Shown: positions 1-8,603, numbered from the stretch's first letter. The stretch: 64,000 nucleotides of DNA from Pontimicrobium aquaticum (GCF_005047595.1 NZ_SUPL01000004.1:310001-374000), one strand, 5' to 3'. The notes: generated from the letters alone by a model not told the origin. Translations and numbers: made by a program.

Positions 1-1
1 T

Positions 2-598
2 AATTCTAGTAATTTTGGAATTTTAGGAAGAGGCACCTCAATTGATGGTGAAAATGTGGTGGTAAACAATAGCGGACAATCTTCATTTGCAGGAACTTAT
101 GGAGGTTCGTATAATTTTGTACATACCACCTTTGCTAATTATTGGAATAACAGTTTTAGGCAATTTCCTTCAGTTTTATTAAATAATTTCATCATTGATG
201 AGGATAATACAGTTTTTACAAATCCGTTAGATGCTGCAAATTTCACCAACTGCATTATTTACGGAAATGATAATCCAGAACTAATTCTGGAAAAAGATCC
301 TTCAGATGATTTTAATTTTAAATTTACCAATAGCTTAATCAAGTTCGATAATTCTAGTAATAATTTTACTGGTGATGTGTATGACTTCAGCAACAGTTTG
401 CTATATGAAAATGTAATTTTTAATCAAGATCCAGAATTTCTAGATCCAAACAATAATCAACTAAATATTCCAAATGGCTCTCCATCTGATAATTTTGGTA
501 TTATATTTGGAAATTTATCATCAGATATTTTAAACACTCCTAGAAGTGCCACACCAGATTTAGGTGCTTATGAAAGTGTTGAGTTTGAAGATAATTAA
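2..598 (+). CDS. C-terminal part of a beta-helix surface protein (choice-of-anchor Q-like), 5' end outside window
   Basis: The reading frame is open to the left edge of the window, so this is the last ~198 codons of a longer gene; the GTG at 56 is just an internal valine codon. The visible part is rich in Asn, Asp, Phe and Ser, with short repeating strand/turn patterns like those of right-handed parallel beta-helix proteins. It ends in PDLGAYE, a closing motif typical of choice-of-anchor Q / polymorphic outer-membrane-like proteins of Bacteroidota. No type IX sorting domain follows: only about ten residues come after that motif. It is probably an exported or surface-attached protein. Binding target and function cannot be told from this fragment. 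Confidence 0.65.
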   Translation, partial: NSSNFGILGRGTSIDGENVVVNNSGQSSFAGTYGGSYNFVHTTFANYWNNSFRQFPSVLLNNFIIDEDNTVFTNPLDAANFTNCIIYGNDNPELILEKDPSDDFNFKFTNSLIKFDNSSNNFTGDVYDFSNSLLYENVIFNQDPEFLDPNNNQLNIPNGSPSDNFGIIFGNLSSDILNTPRSATPDLGAYESVEFEDN

Positions 599-666
599 CG
601 TCTTTTTAACTATATCACATCATGCTTTTATTTACTTTAAAGCATTAAAAATCAAAACAAAAAACT

Positions 667-1101
667 ATGAAGCGCTTAATTACCGTATTGCTATGCGTAC
701 TAGCACTTAACTTAACACAAGCACAAACAAACAAAGCTGGTGTTGAAAAAGCCTGTATGAATTACATTGAAGGATTTTACGAAGGTGACACTGCCAAACT
801 TAAAGAAAGCTTACAACCTAGTTTAAATAAATTTGGGTTCTGGAAAAACAAAGATGGAAATTATGACCAACAAGATTACATGTCTTTTGAGAAAGCTTTA
901 GCTTATGCAACAAACGTAAAAGAGAAAAAACAATTTGCAAAGCCTGATGCTCCAAAAGTTGTTGAAGTTTTAGGTATTGGCAACTCAATTGCTGCAGCAA
1001 AAGTTACTGCTTGGTGGGGAATTGATTATATTTTGCTTTCTAAACGTGGTGATAAATGGATGATAGAACAAGTAATTTGGGAAGGACCATTAGAAAAGTA
1101 A
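667..1101 (+). CDS. Secreted NTF2-like (putative lumazine-binding family) protein
   Basis: A 144-residue protein with a clear signal peptide (about residues 1-19, hydrophobic core then TQAQ). The mature part has the layout of the SnoaL/NTF2-like cone fold, close to the family called putative lumazine-binding: an N-terminal helix with NYIEGFYEGD, a central loop region and a C-terminal strand with GDKWMIEQVIWEG. Family members in Bacteroidota are usually uncharacterised periplasmic proteins, so ligand and activity are unknown. It stands alone, convergent with glyA, and a palindromic element lies between the two stop codons. Two other secreted NTF2-like proteins occur in the window, near 22 kb and 34.6 kb, with little evident similarity to this one. 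Confidence 0.7.
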   Translation: MKRLITVLLCVLALNLTQAQTNKAGVEKACMNYIEGFYEGDTAKLKESLQPSLNKFGFWKNKDGNYDQQDYMSFEKALAYATNVKEKKQFAKPDAPKVVEVLGIGNSIAAAKVTAWWGIDYILLSKRGDKWMIEQVIWEGPLEK

Positions 1102-1134
1102 TTTAAACACTTGCTGCAAAATTAAATTAAAAAG

Positions 1135-1210
1135 CGTCATTACGAGGAACAAAGCAATCTGTTAAATTGTAATAATATCAATAGATTACTTCACTACGTT
1201 CGTAATGACG
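1135..1210. repeat. Imperfect inverted-repeat element between convergent genes
   Basis: The left arm begins CGTCATTACGA and the right arm ends TCGTAATGACG, an exact complement over 11 bases. The inner parts (AAGCAATCTGT and ATAGATTACTT) also pair imperfectly, giving a stem of roughly 30 bases around an AT-rich loop. Elements beginning GTCATTACGAGGAAC are known to recur as intergenic palindromes in many bacterial genomes, including flavobacteria. Here the element sits between two stop codons and could act as a bidirectional terminator. I found no second full copy in the window. Confidence 0.65.
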
Positions 1211-1231
1211 TTTACTTTGTTAGTCTTGTTT

Positions 1232-2521
1232 TTACGATTGATACTCGTTTTGAGCAAATAGCGGTCTGTGAGCCATCATAGCATACACCTTTTCTTTAAC
1301 ACCTTCTAAAACCGCATCATTTTCGTAATTCATAATTACCTCATCAATGAGCTCAACAATTGGCGCCATATCTTCCTCTTTCATACCTCTAGTTGTAATT
1401 GCAGGAGTACCAATTCTAATTCCTGATGTTACAAATGGCGATTTATCATCAAAAGGCACCATATTTTTATTCACAGTAATATCTGCTTTCACTAACGCTT
1501 GTTCAGCATCTTTACCTGTAATTTTTTTATTTCTTAAATCAATAAGCATCATGTGGTTATCTGTTCCATCAGAAATAATATGATAGTCTTTATCTACTAA
1601 AGCTTTTGCCATGGCATCAGCATTCTTTTTTACTTGCAACGTATAATGCATAAAATCATCCGTTAAAGCTTCTCCAAATGCAATGGCTTTTGCTGCTATA
1701 ATATGCTCTAATGGACCTCCTTGATTTCCAGGAAACACAGCGGAGTTTAAAAGTGACGACATCATTTTTGGCTTTCCAGATTTTAAAGTTTCTCCAAATG
1801 GGTTTTCAAAATCTTTTCCCATCATAATCAAACCTCCTCTTGGCCCTCTTAAGGTTTTATGAGTAGTAGTTGTTACAACATGACAATGAGGCAAAGGATC
1901 ATTTAAAATACCTTTCGCAATTAATCCTGCTGGATGCGAAATATCGGCCATTAAAATTGCTCCAACCTTATCGGCTATCTCTCTAAAACGCTTAAAATCC
2001 ATATCACGTGAGTAAGCTGATGCTCCAGCAATAATCAATTTTGGTTGCTCTTCCTTTGCAATTGCCTCCATTTTATCATAATCTATACGACCTGTTTCTT
2101 TATCTACTCCGTAAAACACTGGATTGTATAGTTTTCCTGAAAAATTCACAGGAGAACCGTGAGTTAAATGCCCACCATGCGATAAATCGAACCCTAGTAT
2201 TTTATCACCTGGATTTAAGCATGCAAAAAATACTGCAGTGTTTGCTTGACTTCCTGAATGTGGTTGTACGTTTACATATTCTGCTCCAAATAAAGTTTTT
2301 GCTCTATCTATAGCAATTTGCTCTACTTCATCTACTATTTCACAGCCTCCATAATAACGTTTACCTGGATATCCTTCGGCATATTTATTTGTTAAAACTG
2401 ATCCTGCTGCTTCCATTACTTGGTCGCTAACAAAATTCTCTGAAGCTATTAATTCTATACCATGTAATTGGCGTTCTTTTTCGGCTTGTACCAATTCAAA
2501 GATTTGTTCGTCGCGTTGCAT
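1232..2521 (-). CDS. glyA: Serine hydroxymethyltransferase
   Basis: A PLP-dependent fold type I enzyme that interconverts serine plus tetrahydrofolate with glycine plus 5,10-methylene-tetrahydrofolate, the main cytosolic source of one-carbon units. At 429 residues it has the usual bacterial length. Diagnostic segments are all present: IELIASENF near the N terminus, [21 protein letters not shown], a conserved Asp-Ile-Ser-His (ADISHPAGL) and the PLP-lysine motif [14 protein letters not shown] near residue 220. It is transcribed alone, divergent from fahA, with its own -7 element 27 bases upstream of the ATG. Function is secure from sequence. Confidence 0.97.
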   Translation of the reverse strand: MQRDEQIFELVQAEKERQLHGIELIASENFVSDQVMEAAGSVLTNKYAEGYPGKRYYGGCEIVDEVEQIAIDRAKTLFGAEYVNVQPHSGSQANTAVFFACLNPGDKILGFDLSHGGHLTHGSPVNFSGKLYNPVFYGVDKETGRIDYDKMEAIAKEEQPKLIIAGASAYSRDMDFKRFREIADKVGAILMADISHPAGLIAKGILNDPLPHCHVVTTTTHKTLRGPRGGLIMMGKDFENPFGETLKSGKPKMMSSLLNSAVFPGNQGGPLEHIIAAKAIAFGEALTDDFMHYTLQVKKNADAMAKALVDKDYHIISDGTDNHMMLIDLRNKKITGKDAEQALVKADITVNKNMVPFDDKSPFVTSGIRIGTPAITTRGMKEEDMAPIVELIDEVIMNYENDAVLEGVKEKVYAMMAHRPLFAQNEYQS

Positions 2522-2548
2522 AAATGATAATTATGTTGTTATTAACTT

Positions 2549-2556
2549 CAAAAATA
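2549..2556 (-). promoter_or_regulatory. Predicted -7 promoter element of glyA
   Basis: On the minus strand this reads TATTTTTG, an exact match to the Bacteroidota -7 consensus TAnnTTTG. It lies 27 bases upstream of the glyA ATG. A TTTTTTG run about 23 bases further upstream could serve as the -33 element, slightly longer than the usual spacing. Confidence 0.6.
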
Positions 2557-2681
2557 GTAAATACATTAGTTTAATTGTACAAAAAACATATATTTACTAT
2601 GTTATTTATTAACTAATTTATTAAGTGTTAATGAACCTACATTTTTAACTTAATAATCACATGAAATACTAAAAAATTATG

Positions 2682-2689
2682 TAGGTTTG
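2682..2689 (+). promoter_or_regulatory. Predicted -7 promoter element of fahA
   Basis: TAGGTTTG matches TAnnTTTG exactly and lies 35 bases before the fahA ATG at 2725. No clear -33 TTTG is visible at the expected distance. Confidence 0.5.
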
Positions 2690-2724
2690 AACTAACATTT
2701 AACAAAAACCAATCAATATATATT

Positions 2725-4017
2725 ATGTCTATATCAGCAAACAATCCAAATAGAACTTCATGGTTGTACGTCAATAAGCATTCTGATTTTCCAATACAAA
2801 ACATCCCTTTTGGAGTGTTTCTTACAAGAGAAGATGTCATTACAATTGGCACTAGAATTGGAGATACAGCTATAGATTTAGGTGCCTTACACCAATTAGG
2901 CTATTTTGATGGTATCCCATTAACCGATGATATTTTTCTTCAAGATACTTTAAATGATTTTATTGCTGACGGAAGACAAACCTGGAGAGCTGTTAGAAAT
3001 CGTATAGCCGACATTTTTGATGCCAATAACGAAACCTTAAAAAACAATACAAAGCATAAAGAAATTGTATGCTTTAGGTTAGATGAAATTGAAATGCAAA
3101 TGCCTGTATTGGTTGGTGATTATACTGATTTTTATGCGAGCAAAGAACATGCAACAAATGTAGGCACTATGTTTAGAGGTGAAGATAATGCACTAATGCC
3201 TAACTGGTTACATTTACCTGTTGGTTATCATGGTAGAAGTTCTTCAATAATTACAACACATATACCAATTAATAGGCCACAAGGACAAACCTTACCTGAA
3301 GGTGCAAGCAAACCTATTTTTGGCCCAAGCAAATTAGTAGATTTTGAGTTAGAAATGGCCTTTATCACTACTGATGCCAACGATTTTGGAGAGCCTATTC
3401 CTATTGAAGAAGCCGAAGACTATATTTTTGGATTAGTACTTTTTAATGATTGGAGTGCTCGTGATATTCAAAAATGGGAATATGTACCATTAGGACCTTT
3501 CTTAGGAAAAAGTTTTGCTTCAACCATATCACCTTGGATTGTAACACTTGATGCTTTAGAACCATTTAGAGTAGAATCTCCTAAGCAAAATCCAAAACCA
3601 TTACCTTATTTGCGAACTAAAGGAAAAAAGAGTTTCGATATTAATTTAGAAGCTGCGATAAAACCTAAAGGTGCAAAAGAAACTGTTGTATCTCGTACAA
3701 ACTTTAAATATATGTATTGGAATATGGCGCAACAATTAACACATCACACTAGTAATGGATGTCCTGTTAATTCTGGCGATATGATGGGAAGTGGCACCAT
3801 TTCTGGACCTACTGAAGATTCATATGGTTCTATGCTTGAACTTACTTGGAAAGGTGAAAAGCCAATAAAAATGAAAGATGGTACAACACGTAAATTTATA
3901 AATGACCATGATACTGTAATTATGCGAGCCTATTGTGAAAATGATGATGTTAGAATTGGTTTTGGTCAAGTAAAAAACGAACTGCTTCCGGTTTTCAATC
4001 CAAAGAAGAAAAAATAA
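2725..4017 (+). CDS. fahA: Fumarylacetoacetase
   Basis: Hydrolyses 4-fumarylacetoacetate to fumarate and acetoacetate, the last step of tyrosine/phenylalanine catabolism through homogentisate. At 430 residues it matches full-length FAH, with the small N-terminal domain (about 1-120) followed by the FAH barrel. The catalytic-histidine region DFYASKEHATNVGTMFR is present, as are the metal-binding acidic residues in VDFELEMAF and the FNDWSARDIQKWEY segment. The gene is monocistronic: its own -7 element precedes it and an intrinsic terminator follows. No other homogentisate-pathway gene (hmgA, hpd) is in the window. Confidence 0.95.
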   Translation: MSISANNPNRTSWLYVNKHSDFPIQNIPFGVFLTREDVITIGTRIGDTAIDLGALHQLGYFDGIPLTDDIFLQDTLNDFIADGRQTWRAVRNRIADIFDANNETLKNNTKHKEIVCFRLDEIEMQMPVLVGDYTDFYASKEHATNVGTMFRGEDNALMPNWLHLPVGYHGRSSSIITTHIPINRPQGQTLPEGASKPIFGPSKLVDFELEMAFITTDANDFGEPIPIEEAEDYIFGLVLFNDWSARDIQKWEYVPLGPFLGKSFASTISPWIVTLDALEPFRVESPKQNPKPLPYLRTKGKKSFDINLEAAIKPKGAKETVVSRTNFKYMYWNMAQQLTHHTSNGCPVNSGDMMGSGTISGPTEDSYGSMLELTWKGEKPIKMKDGTTRKFINDHDTVIMRAYCENDDVRIGFGQVKNELLPVFNPKKKK

Positions 4018-4041
4018 CAACAAACTATAAAACAATTATTT

Positions 4042-4080
4042 ACAACCCTCAAGAAGTTAATTATTGAGGGTTGTTTTTTA
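4042..4080 (+). terminator. Intrinsic terminator after fahA
   Basis: An 11-base perfect stem (ACAACCCTCAA paired with TTGAGGGTTGT) with a loop of about 11 bases, followed by a run of six T residues. It starts 25 bases after the fahA stop codon. Confidence 0.85.
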
Positions 4081-4129
4081 TTTGGCATTATAATTGAAAA
4101 ACAGCTATAAATATCTAAATATTGAGTTT

Positions 4130-5311
4130 ATGAAAAAATTACTACTCTTATCAATATTACTTTTAGTACTCATATCATGCAGTGGAAGAAAGCAAGTAGA
4201 AAAAGCAGTGAATTCTGGCAATTACGACCAAGCAATTGCTAATGCTTTAAAGAAATTAGAAACTAATAAAAACAAAAAGCGTAAGCAAGACTATATTTTT
4301 ATGCTACGTGACGCTTATAACAAAGCCGTAGAACGTGATTTAAATACGATAAAGCATTTAAAAAAAGATAATAATCCAGAGCTTTACAGAAAAATATATG
4401 AGCTCTATTTAGATTTAAATACTCGTCAAGAATCCATAAAACCCGTATTACCGCTAGTTGTAAATGGAAAAAATATAAAATTTAAGTTTAACGATTACAG
4501 TAGTAATATTGCACAATCACGAAACAATACTGCCGATTATTTATACGAAAAAGGTCTCGACTTAATAGATTCAGATAATAAATCAAACATAAGAGAAGCT
4601 TACAATATTTATAGATACATAGAGCAAATTCATCCTAATTACGAAGATGCTAAAGAACTAATGGAAGAAGCACACGAATTAGGTACTAATTACGTAATTG
4701 TTAGCATAGAAAATCATACTCAACAAATAATACCTCAACAATTGGAAGACGATTTACTAAATTTTGATACCTATGGTTTAAACAAATTTTGGACGACTTA
4801 TCATGCAAATCCTGATATTACTATAAATTATGATTTTGCAATGCAATTACAATTGCAACAAATTAATATTTCGCCAGAAAGAATTAAAGAACGTCAGTTT
4901 ATTAGAGAAAAAGATGTGGTTGACGGTTGGGAGTATAAACTTGATAGTGATGGCAATGTTGCTAAAGATACCTTAGGCAATGATATTAAAGTTGATAAAA
5001 TTTTTACAGCAAAAGCTAAGTATAATGAGTTTATCCAAACAAAATCATCACAGGTTATTGCCAAAGTAGTTTATACCGATTTGGTATCAAACCAAACATT
5101 AGATGAGTTTCCAATAGATAGTGGCTTTGTTTTTGAAAACCTGTTTGCAAGATACAGAGGAGATAAAAGAGCACTAACTAAAAAAGATTTAAAACTTGTA
5201 AAAAGCAAACGCATACCATTTCCATCAAACGAACAAATGGTATATGATACAGGAGAAGACCTTAAACTAAAATTAAAAGATATTATTAATTCTTACAGTT
5301 TGAGTTATTAA
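4130..5311 (+). CDS. Lipoprotein with TPR-like helical region, function unknown
   Basis: A 393-residue predicted lipoprotein. I chose the ATG at 4130 because it directly gives a signal sequence ending in a lipobox (LVLISC, Cys 17); an in-frame TTG at 4094 would add 12 polar residues before it. After the Cys, the first ~180 residues are helix-rich with paired repeats such as NSGNYDQAIANALKKL and EAYNIYRYIEQIHPNYEDAKEL, consistent with TPR-type repeats. The C-terminal half is mixed alpha/beta and shows no motif I recognise. It is flanked by terminators on both sides, so it is a single-gene unit. It is probably an envelope protein anchored in the inner leaflet of the outer membrane; its role is unknown. 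Confidence 0.6.
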   Translation: MKKLLLLSILLLVLISCSGRKQVEKAVNSGNYDQAIANALKKLETNKNKKRKQDYIFMLRDAYNKAVERDLNTIKHLKKDNNPELYRKIYELYLDLNTRQESIKPVLPLVVNGKNIKFKFNDYSSNIAQSRNNTADYLYEKGLDLIDSDNKSNIREAYNIYRYIEQIHPNYEDAKELMEEAHELGTNYVIVSIENHTQQIIPQQLEDDLLNFDTYGLNKFWTTYHANPDITINYDFAMQLQLQQINISPERIKERQFIREKDVVDGWEYKLDSDGNVAKDTLGNDIKVDKIFTAKAKYNEFIQTKSSQVIAKVVYTDLVSNQTLDEFPIDSGFVFENLFARYRGDKRALTKKDLKLVKSKRIPFPSNEQMVYDTGEDLKLKLKDIINSYSLSY

Positions 5312-5315
5312 ATTA

Positions 5316-5348
5316 GAAACTCCCAAATATATTTGGGAGTTTCTTTAT
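5316..5348. terminator. Bidirectional hairpin terminator between convergent genes
   Basis: GAAACTCCCAAAT pairs perfectly with ATTTGGGAGTTTC around a very short loop, followed by a T-rich stretch on the plus strand. A matching AT-rich flank lies on the other side. It is placed between the lipoprotein stop at 5311 and the convergent hydrolase stop at 5371. Confidence 0.8.
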
Positions 5349-5370
5349 TATACTAAATGAGTAAAACATA

Positions 5371-6507
5371 TCATTTGTCTATAACCTCAATAATTACGCT
5401 ACCTAAGGTTGGAAGTTGTCTCATAATAGACATTTTCGTTCTATCTGATGTATTAATTTGGTAACAAACAGCAAATTTATACTTAGCATAATACATCATA
5501 TTAGTAACATATCCAGGCATAAAACCTCTATGACCATAAATCTTTCCATTTGGTGTATCACGAATGTGTACACCTAAGCCCCAAGTTCCTCCCATGTTTC
5601 CAGCGCTAACACCTTTAAAGTATTCTTTAAGCAAAGAAGCATTAAACATCTTGCCTTCATAAATTTTCTTTCCAAGTATAGCTAAATCATGTGTGGTAAT
5701 CACTAGACCTCCTCCAGCCCATTCAAACTGCAAATTATAGTTGCTTTTACCGTTTTTATTAAATTGTAGACCAGGGTAAAAAGGGTCACTATCAGCATTA
5801 TAGCCTTGAGCAATATTATTGTAAGTTCTAGATGTTTGCGGTACCACATTCTTTAATCCTGCTTTATCTAATACTCTTTTCTGAACTTCTTCATATATAT
5901 AGTTTCCTGTTACTTTTTCAATAAGCATGCATAATATTATGTAGTTGGTGTCGGAATAAGCAAAGTTTTTACCAACTTCAAACTCTGGTTTTGCATCAAA
6001 AACATACGATAGCAATTCTTCAGGTTTCCAAACTTTATCAACATCTTTTAAAACATCTGTTTGAAATTTTTCACTAAACACATATCTAGGAATTCCTGTT
6101 TCATGTCTCATTAAAGAACGAACTGTTAGTTGGTTTGCATTAGGTATTTTGTCAAACCAAGAGTACTCAGACATAACATTATAGATTGGTTCATCTAGTT
6201 TTAACTTCCCTTCTTCAATTAATTGAAGTGCTACAACCGAATAAAAAACCTTTCCAGTACTACCTCCTAACATTTTTGTCTTTGCTGACATTTTGATTTT
6301 CTTTTCAACATTTGCATAACCTCTGGTAAATGTTTTTGCTTCACCATTTGGAAATACAACTGATATAGATATTCCTGGAGCGTTGGACTCTTCCCAAATA
6401 GCATCTAACTTTTCATTAATAATCCCACTTAATTCGTCATTCTTACTTTCTTGAGCAGTTATTGAAATTGTAAAAAGAACACTTAATATTAAAAGAATTT
6501 TTTTCAT
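5371..6507 (-). CDS. Secreted serine hydrolase of the beta-lactamase (class C) / penicillin-binding fold
   Basis: A 378-residue protein with a signal peptide (residues 1-18, ending SITAQ). It has the SxxK nucleophile motif as Ser83-Thr-Gly-Lys86, a second motif YSDTNY near residue 187 (Tyr with Asp in place of the more common Asn), and a HRG triad near the C terminus (GHRGFMPGY). These define the beta-lactamase-related family, which contains esterases, D-aminopeptidases and DD-peptidases. True antibiotic resistance is not implied. It is likely periplasmic. It lies 36 bases downstream of the esterase-fold gene on the same strand, probably as one transcript. The substrate cannot be predicted. 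Confidence 0.8.
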   Translation of the reverse strand: MKKILLILSVLFTISITAQESKNDELSGIINEKLDAIWEESNAPGISISVVFPNGEAKTFTRGYANVEKKIKMSAKTKMLGGSTGKVFYSVVALQLIEEGKLKLDEPIYNVMSEYSWFDKIPNANQLTVRSLMRHETGIPRYVFSEKFQTDVLKDVDKVWKPEELLSYVFDAKPEFEVGKNFAYSDTNYIILCMLIEKVTGNYIYEEVQKRVLDKAGLKNVVPQTSRTYNNIAQGYNADSDPFYPGLQFNKNGKSNYNLQFEWAGGGLVITTHDLAILGKKIYEGKMFNASLLKEYFKGVSAGNMGGTWGLGVHIRDTPNGKIYGHRGFMPGYVTNMMYYAKYKFAVCYQINTSDRTKMSIMRQLPTLGSVIIEVIDK

Positions 6508-6543
6508 GGATTTTATATTAATTTTAATTTGTTGTTAGCTAAT

Positions 6544-7665
6544 TTAGTTTTTATTTGTTGCTTTTTCTAAACCTTCTTTCATATCAGAATCAAATGAGGT
6601 ATTTGGATATTTCGATAGACCAGTTTCAAAAAACTTGATGGCATTTTTATAGTCTTTATGTTTTAAATAAAATTGGCCTAACCTATTTTGCCAATAGGCC
6701 GAGGCATATCTTGGCGTAGATAAAACATCTTTAAATTCTTCCATAAAAAAACTGAAATATTTATAATTATCTCTATTCCAAGCTAGCCAAATCAATCCGT
6801 TTTTAGTTTTATCATCAATCTCACCTTCTCCTCCAAAGCGTTTAGCTCTTTCTTTAAAAAATGACTTTACATTCTGTAAACCGCCTAAATCTTCATAGGC
6901 TTTAATACTCTCAAAAACTAATGAATCGTAATTATGATAATAATATTTAATTCCTTTATACATAGCCAAATGTGGCATTGATTGGTGCACTTCATCATTA
7001 AACAATTCGTATTTCCAAATTAAATTCTTTGGATTTTGTTTAATTAAAATTTCATTAAACGCGTCAGTTGAACCAACGTAGTAGATATCTTTTTTAGAAT
7101 TAGCCATATACAAATACACATCTGTATTAGAGTTAAATTCTTTAACAATGTCTTCAGAAGCATAACCTCCATCCGTAATGATAGCTCCAGAAAATAAGTC
7201 TTCTTCTTTTAAAACCATTTCGCTTATATAATAGGCAGCTGCTTCCCAACCAAAAATAACACGTTCTTTAGTTGTTCTATAATTAGAATCTATAAATTTA
7301 ATGACTTCGTCTTTTAAAAAAGAAGTGAATTTATCGCTATCATCTCCATATAAAGTACGTCGTAAAGACCTACTGCTATTAATACCAACAATAATCATTT
7401 CTGGAAGTGCAGTAGGTGCCATCAAAGACTTTTGAATAGCAACACCATTCGTAAAAAACCTTTGACCATCTAAAATATATAATACAGGATATTCGGCATT
7501 AGAAGAAGTATAACTATCTGGAAGATAGATTTGAATATTTCTATCTTGGTTTAAGATCTTTGATGAAATAACATAATTAGTTCCAATACTAACTTCATCA
7601 CCTCTTACTTGAGAATTAACTGTTAGTGAACATATTAAAAAAGCTATAAGAGCAATTTTTTTCAT
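6544..7665 (-). CDS. Esterase-fold protein (enterochelin esterase/EstD-like) with replaced nucleophile and C-terminal TPR
   Basis: A 373-residue exported protein with a signal peptide of about 18 residues. Residues ~25-240 follow the putative esterase (PF00756-type) alpha/beta-hydrolase pattern: NIQIYLPDSY, YPVLYILDGQ, then the nucleophile-elbow region. The elbow, normally G-x-S-x-G, reads Gly139-Trp-Glu-Ala-Ala143, so the serine is Glu141 and the second glycine is Ala. The usual His region is kept (NDEVHQSMPH, His227). Residues ~325-370 form a TPR-like pair (YKNAIKFFETGLSKYP). The serine is therefore missing in an otherwise intact frame, so the protein may bind rather than hydrolyse. It has its own -7 element and is followed by the serine hydrolase gene. 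Confidence 0.75.
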   Translation of the reverse strand: MKKIALIAFLICSLTVNSQVRGDEVSIGTNYVISSKILNQDRNIQIYLPDSYTSSNAEYPVLYILDGQRFFTNGVAIQKSLMAPTALPEMIIVGINSSRSLRRTLYGDDSDKFTSFLKDEVIKFIDSNYRTTKERVIFGWEAAAYYISEMVLKEEDLFSGAIITDGGYASEDIVKEFNSNTDVYLYMANSKKDIYYVGSTDAFNEILIKQNPKNLIWKYELFNDEVHQSMPHLAMYKGIKYYYHNYDSLVFESIKAYEDLGGLQNVKSFFKERAKRFGGEGEIDDKTKNGLIWLAWNRDNYKYFSFFMEEFKDVLSTPRYASAYWQNRLGQFYLKHKDYKNAIKFFETGLSKYPNTSFDSDMKEGLEKATNKN

Positions 7666-7690
7666 AATGGATGACTTTTTTATAATACAC

Positions 7691-7698
7691 CAAAAATA
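7691..7698 (-). promoter_or_regulatory. Predicted -7 promoter element of the esterase/serine hydrolase pair
   Basis: Minus-strand TATTTTTG, an exact TAnnTTTG match, 25 bases upstream of the ATG at 7665. Confidence 0.55.
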
Positions 7699-7752
7699 GA
7701 AATTCCAAATACTTATTCTTAATTATGTATATACTTTACCAATTATTTAACT

Positions 7753-7815
7753 TTAATAGTCTTTCAAGTTTAAACCATTAATAGCACCATGACCATCATA
7801 GATTACCATAACTCT
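7753..7815 (-). pseudogene. Remnant of the 3' end of a ytxJ-like gene
   Basis: Read on the minus strand, 20 codons followed by TAA at 7753-7755 give a peptide ending HGAINGLNLKDY. This matches the end of the complete ytxJ product 2.3 kb to the right (HGAVNGLDLSQFV). At DNA level 7771-7793 and 10109-10131 agree at 22 of 23 positions. Two codons upstream of the remnant the frame is closed by a TAG (7822-7824), so no functional gene is left. The remnant lies in the same orientation as ytxJ, on the far side of the arsR cassette. It is either a displaced target-gene end or the relic of a tandem copy. Confidence 0.7.
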
Positions 7816-7850
7816 ATTTAACTAATATTTATGGAAACTCAAACAGCGTT

Positions 7851-8534
7851 CTAGATCATTATTTTTAATTTTTCGGATAGCATGCTTTCTCCTAAAGATG
7901 TTACTATAACTTCACGTGTATTTTGTTTTCGTCTTATCCAATCTTTTTCAAGGAAGTTCTTTAAAATTGCGGCTCCTAATGCACCAGCAATATGGTGTCT
8001 TCTTTCTGTCCAATCCAAGCATTTATGAGCAAATGAACGTTTTTCATTTTTTAAACTTTCAACATTTATCCCTAATTCTACAAACCAATCCTTGCCGTAA
8101 TCAGTAATCTCAAAAGAGTTATCATTTAAAGTAATAATTTTCTGTTCCATTAAAGAGGTTACAATTTCAACAGAAAGTTTACCTGCTAAATGGTCATAAC
8201 ACGTTCTGGCAAAAGCAAGCTTTTTAGCTTCAGCACTTTTTTTAATTTCTATTTTCTCATCAAGAATTAAACTAGCCATAGACTCAATTACCTGTGCAAC
8301 CTTTTCATTAGCTAACCGAAAATAACGATGCCTTCCCTGTTTTTCAACCAATATCAATTTAGCTTCCATAAGTTTAGATAAGTGATTACTTGCAGATTGT
8401 CGTGTAATATTAGCAGAAACTGCTAATTCTGTTGCAGTATATGCTTTTCCATCTAATAAAGACCATAGCATTATAGAACGAGTTTTGTCACCAATGAGTG
8501 ATGCTATTTTAGAAAATTGATTTTCCACTTCCAT
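7851..8534 (-). CDS. ArsR-type winged-helix transcriptional regulator
   Basis: A 227-residue protein. Residues ~1-90 form an ArsR-family winged helix: FSKIASLIGDKTRSIML, ELAVSANITRQSASNHLSKL as the recognition helix, then EKQGRHRYFRL as the wing. The C-terminal ~130 residues are longer than in metal-sensing ArsR/SmtB repressors and carry no obvious Cys metal site at the classical position, so it is more likely a repressor responding to another signal. It is divergent from the hydrolase/monooxygenase pair. Its start codon abuts a perfect 7-bp dyad that also covers its -7 element, suggesting autorepression and control of the divergent genes. Confidence 0.85.
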   Translation of the reverse strand: MEVENQFSKIASLIGDKTRSIMLWSLLDGKAYTATELAVSANITRQSASNHLSKLMEAKLILVEKQGRHRYFRLANEKVAQVIESMASLILDEKIEIKKSAEAKKLAFARTCYDHLAGKLSVEIVTSLMEQKIITLNDNSFEITDYGKDWFVELGINVESLKNEKRSFAHKCLDWTERRHHIAGALGAAILKNFLEKDWIRRKQNTREVIVTSLGESMLSEKLKIMI

Positions 8535-8555
8535 ATTGCAAAGATAGATGCAATA
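8534..8555. promoter_or_regulatory. Candidate operator: perfect dyad at the arsR start
   Basis: TATTGCA (8534-8540) and TGCAATA (8549-8555) are perfect inverted arms separated by 8 bases. The dyad touches the arsR start codon on one side and encloses the arsR -7 element in its spacer. It is the only clear palindrome between the divergent genes and is thus the most likely binding site for the adjacent ArsR protein. Confidence 0.6.
8539..8546 (-). promoter_or_regulatory. Predicted -7 promoter element of arsR
   Basis: Minus-strand TATCTTTG, an exact TAnnTTTG match, ending only 4 bases before the arsR ATG. Transcription would start at or next to the ATG, giving a leaderless or nearly leaderless mRNA. 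Confidence 0.5.
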
Positions 8556-8603
8556 ATATTTTATAATTCATTCTACACTGAACTATTTTGTTTTTTCTGC
8601 TCA

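Noticed and set aside
2188-2195. TCGAACCC resembles a tRNA T-loop
   Set aside because: It lies within the coding sequence of glyA and no acceptor or anticodon stems can be drawn around it.
5371-6507. Beta-lactamase fold as an antibiotic-resistance gene
   Set aside because: The motifs are those of the broad serine hydrolase/esterase group (Tyr-Ser-Asp, HRG), with nothing specific to class C beta-lactamases.
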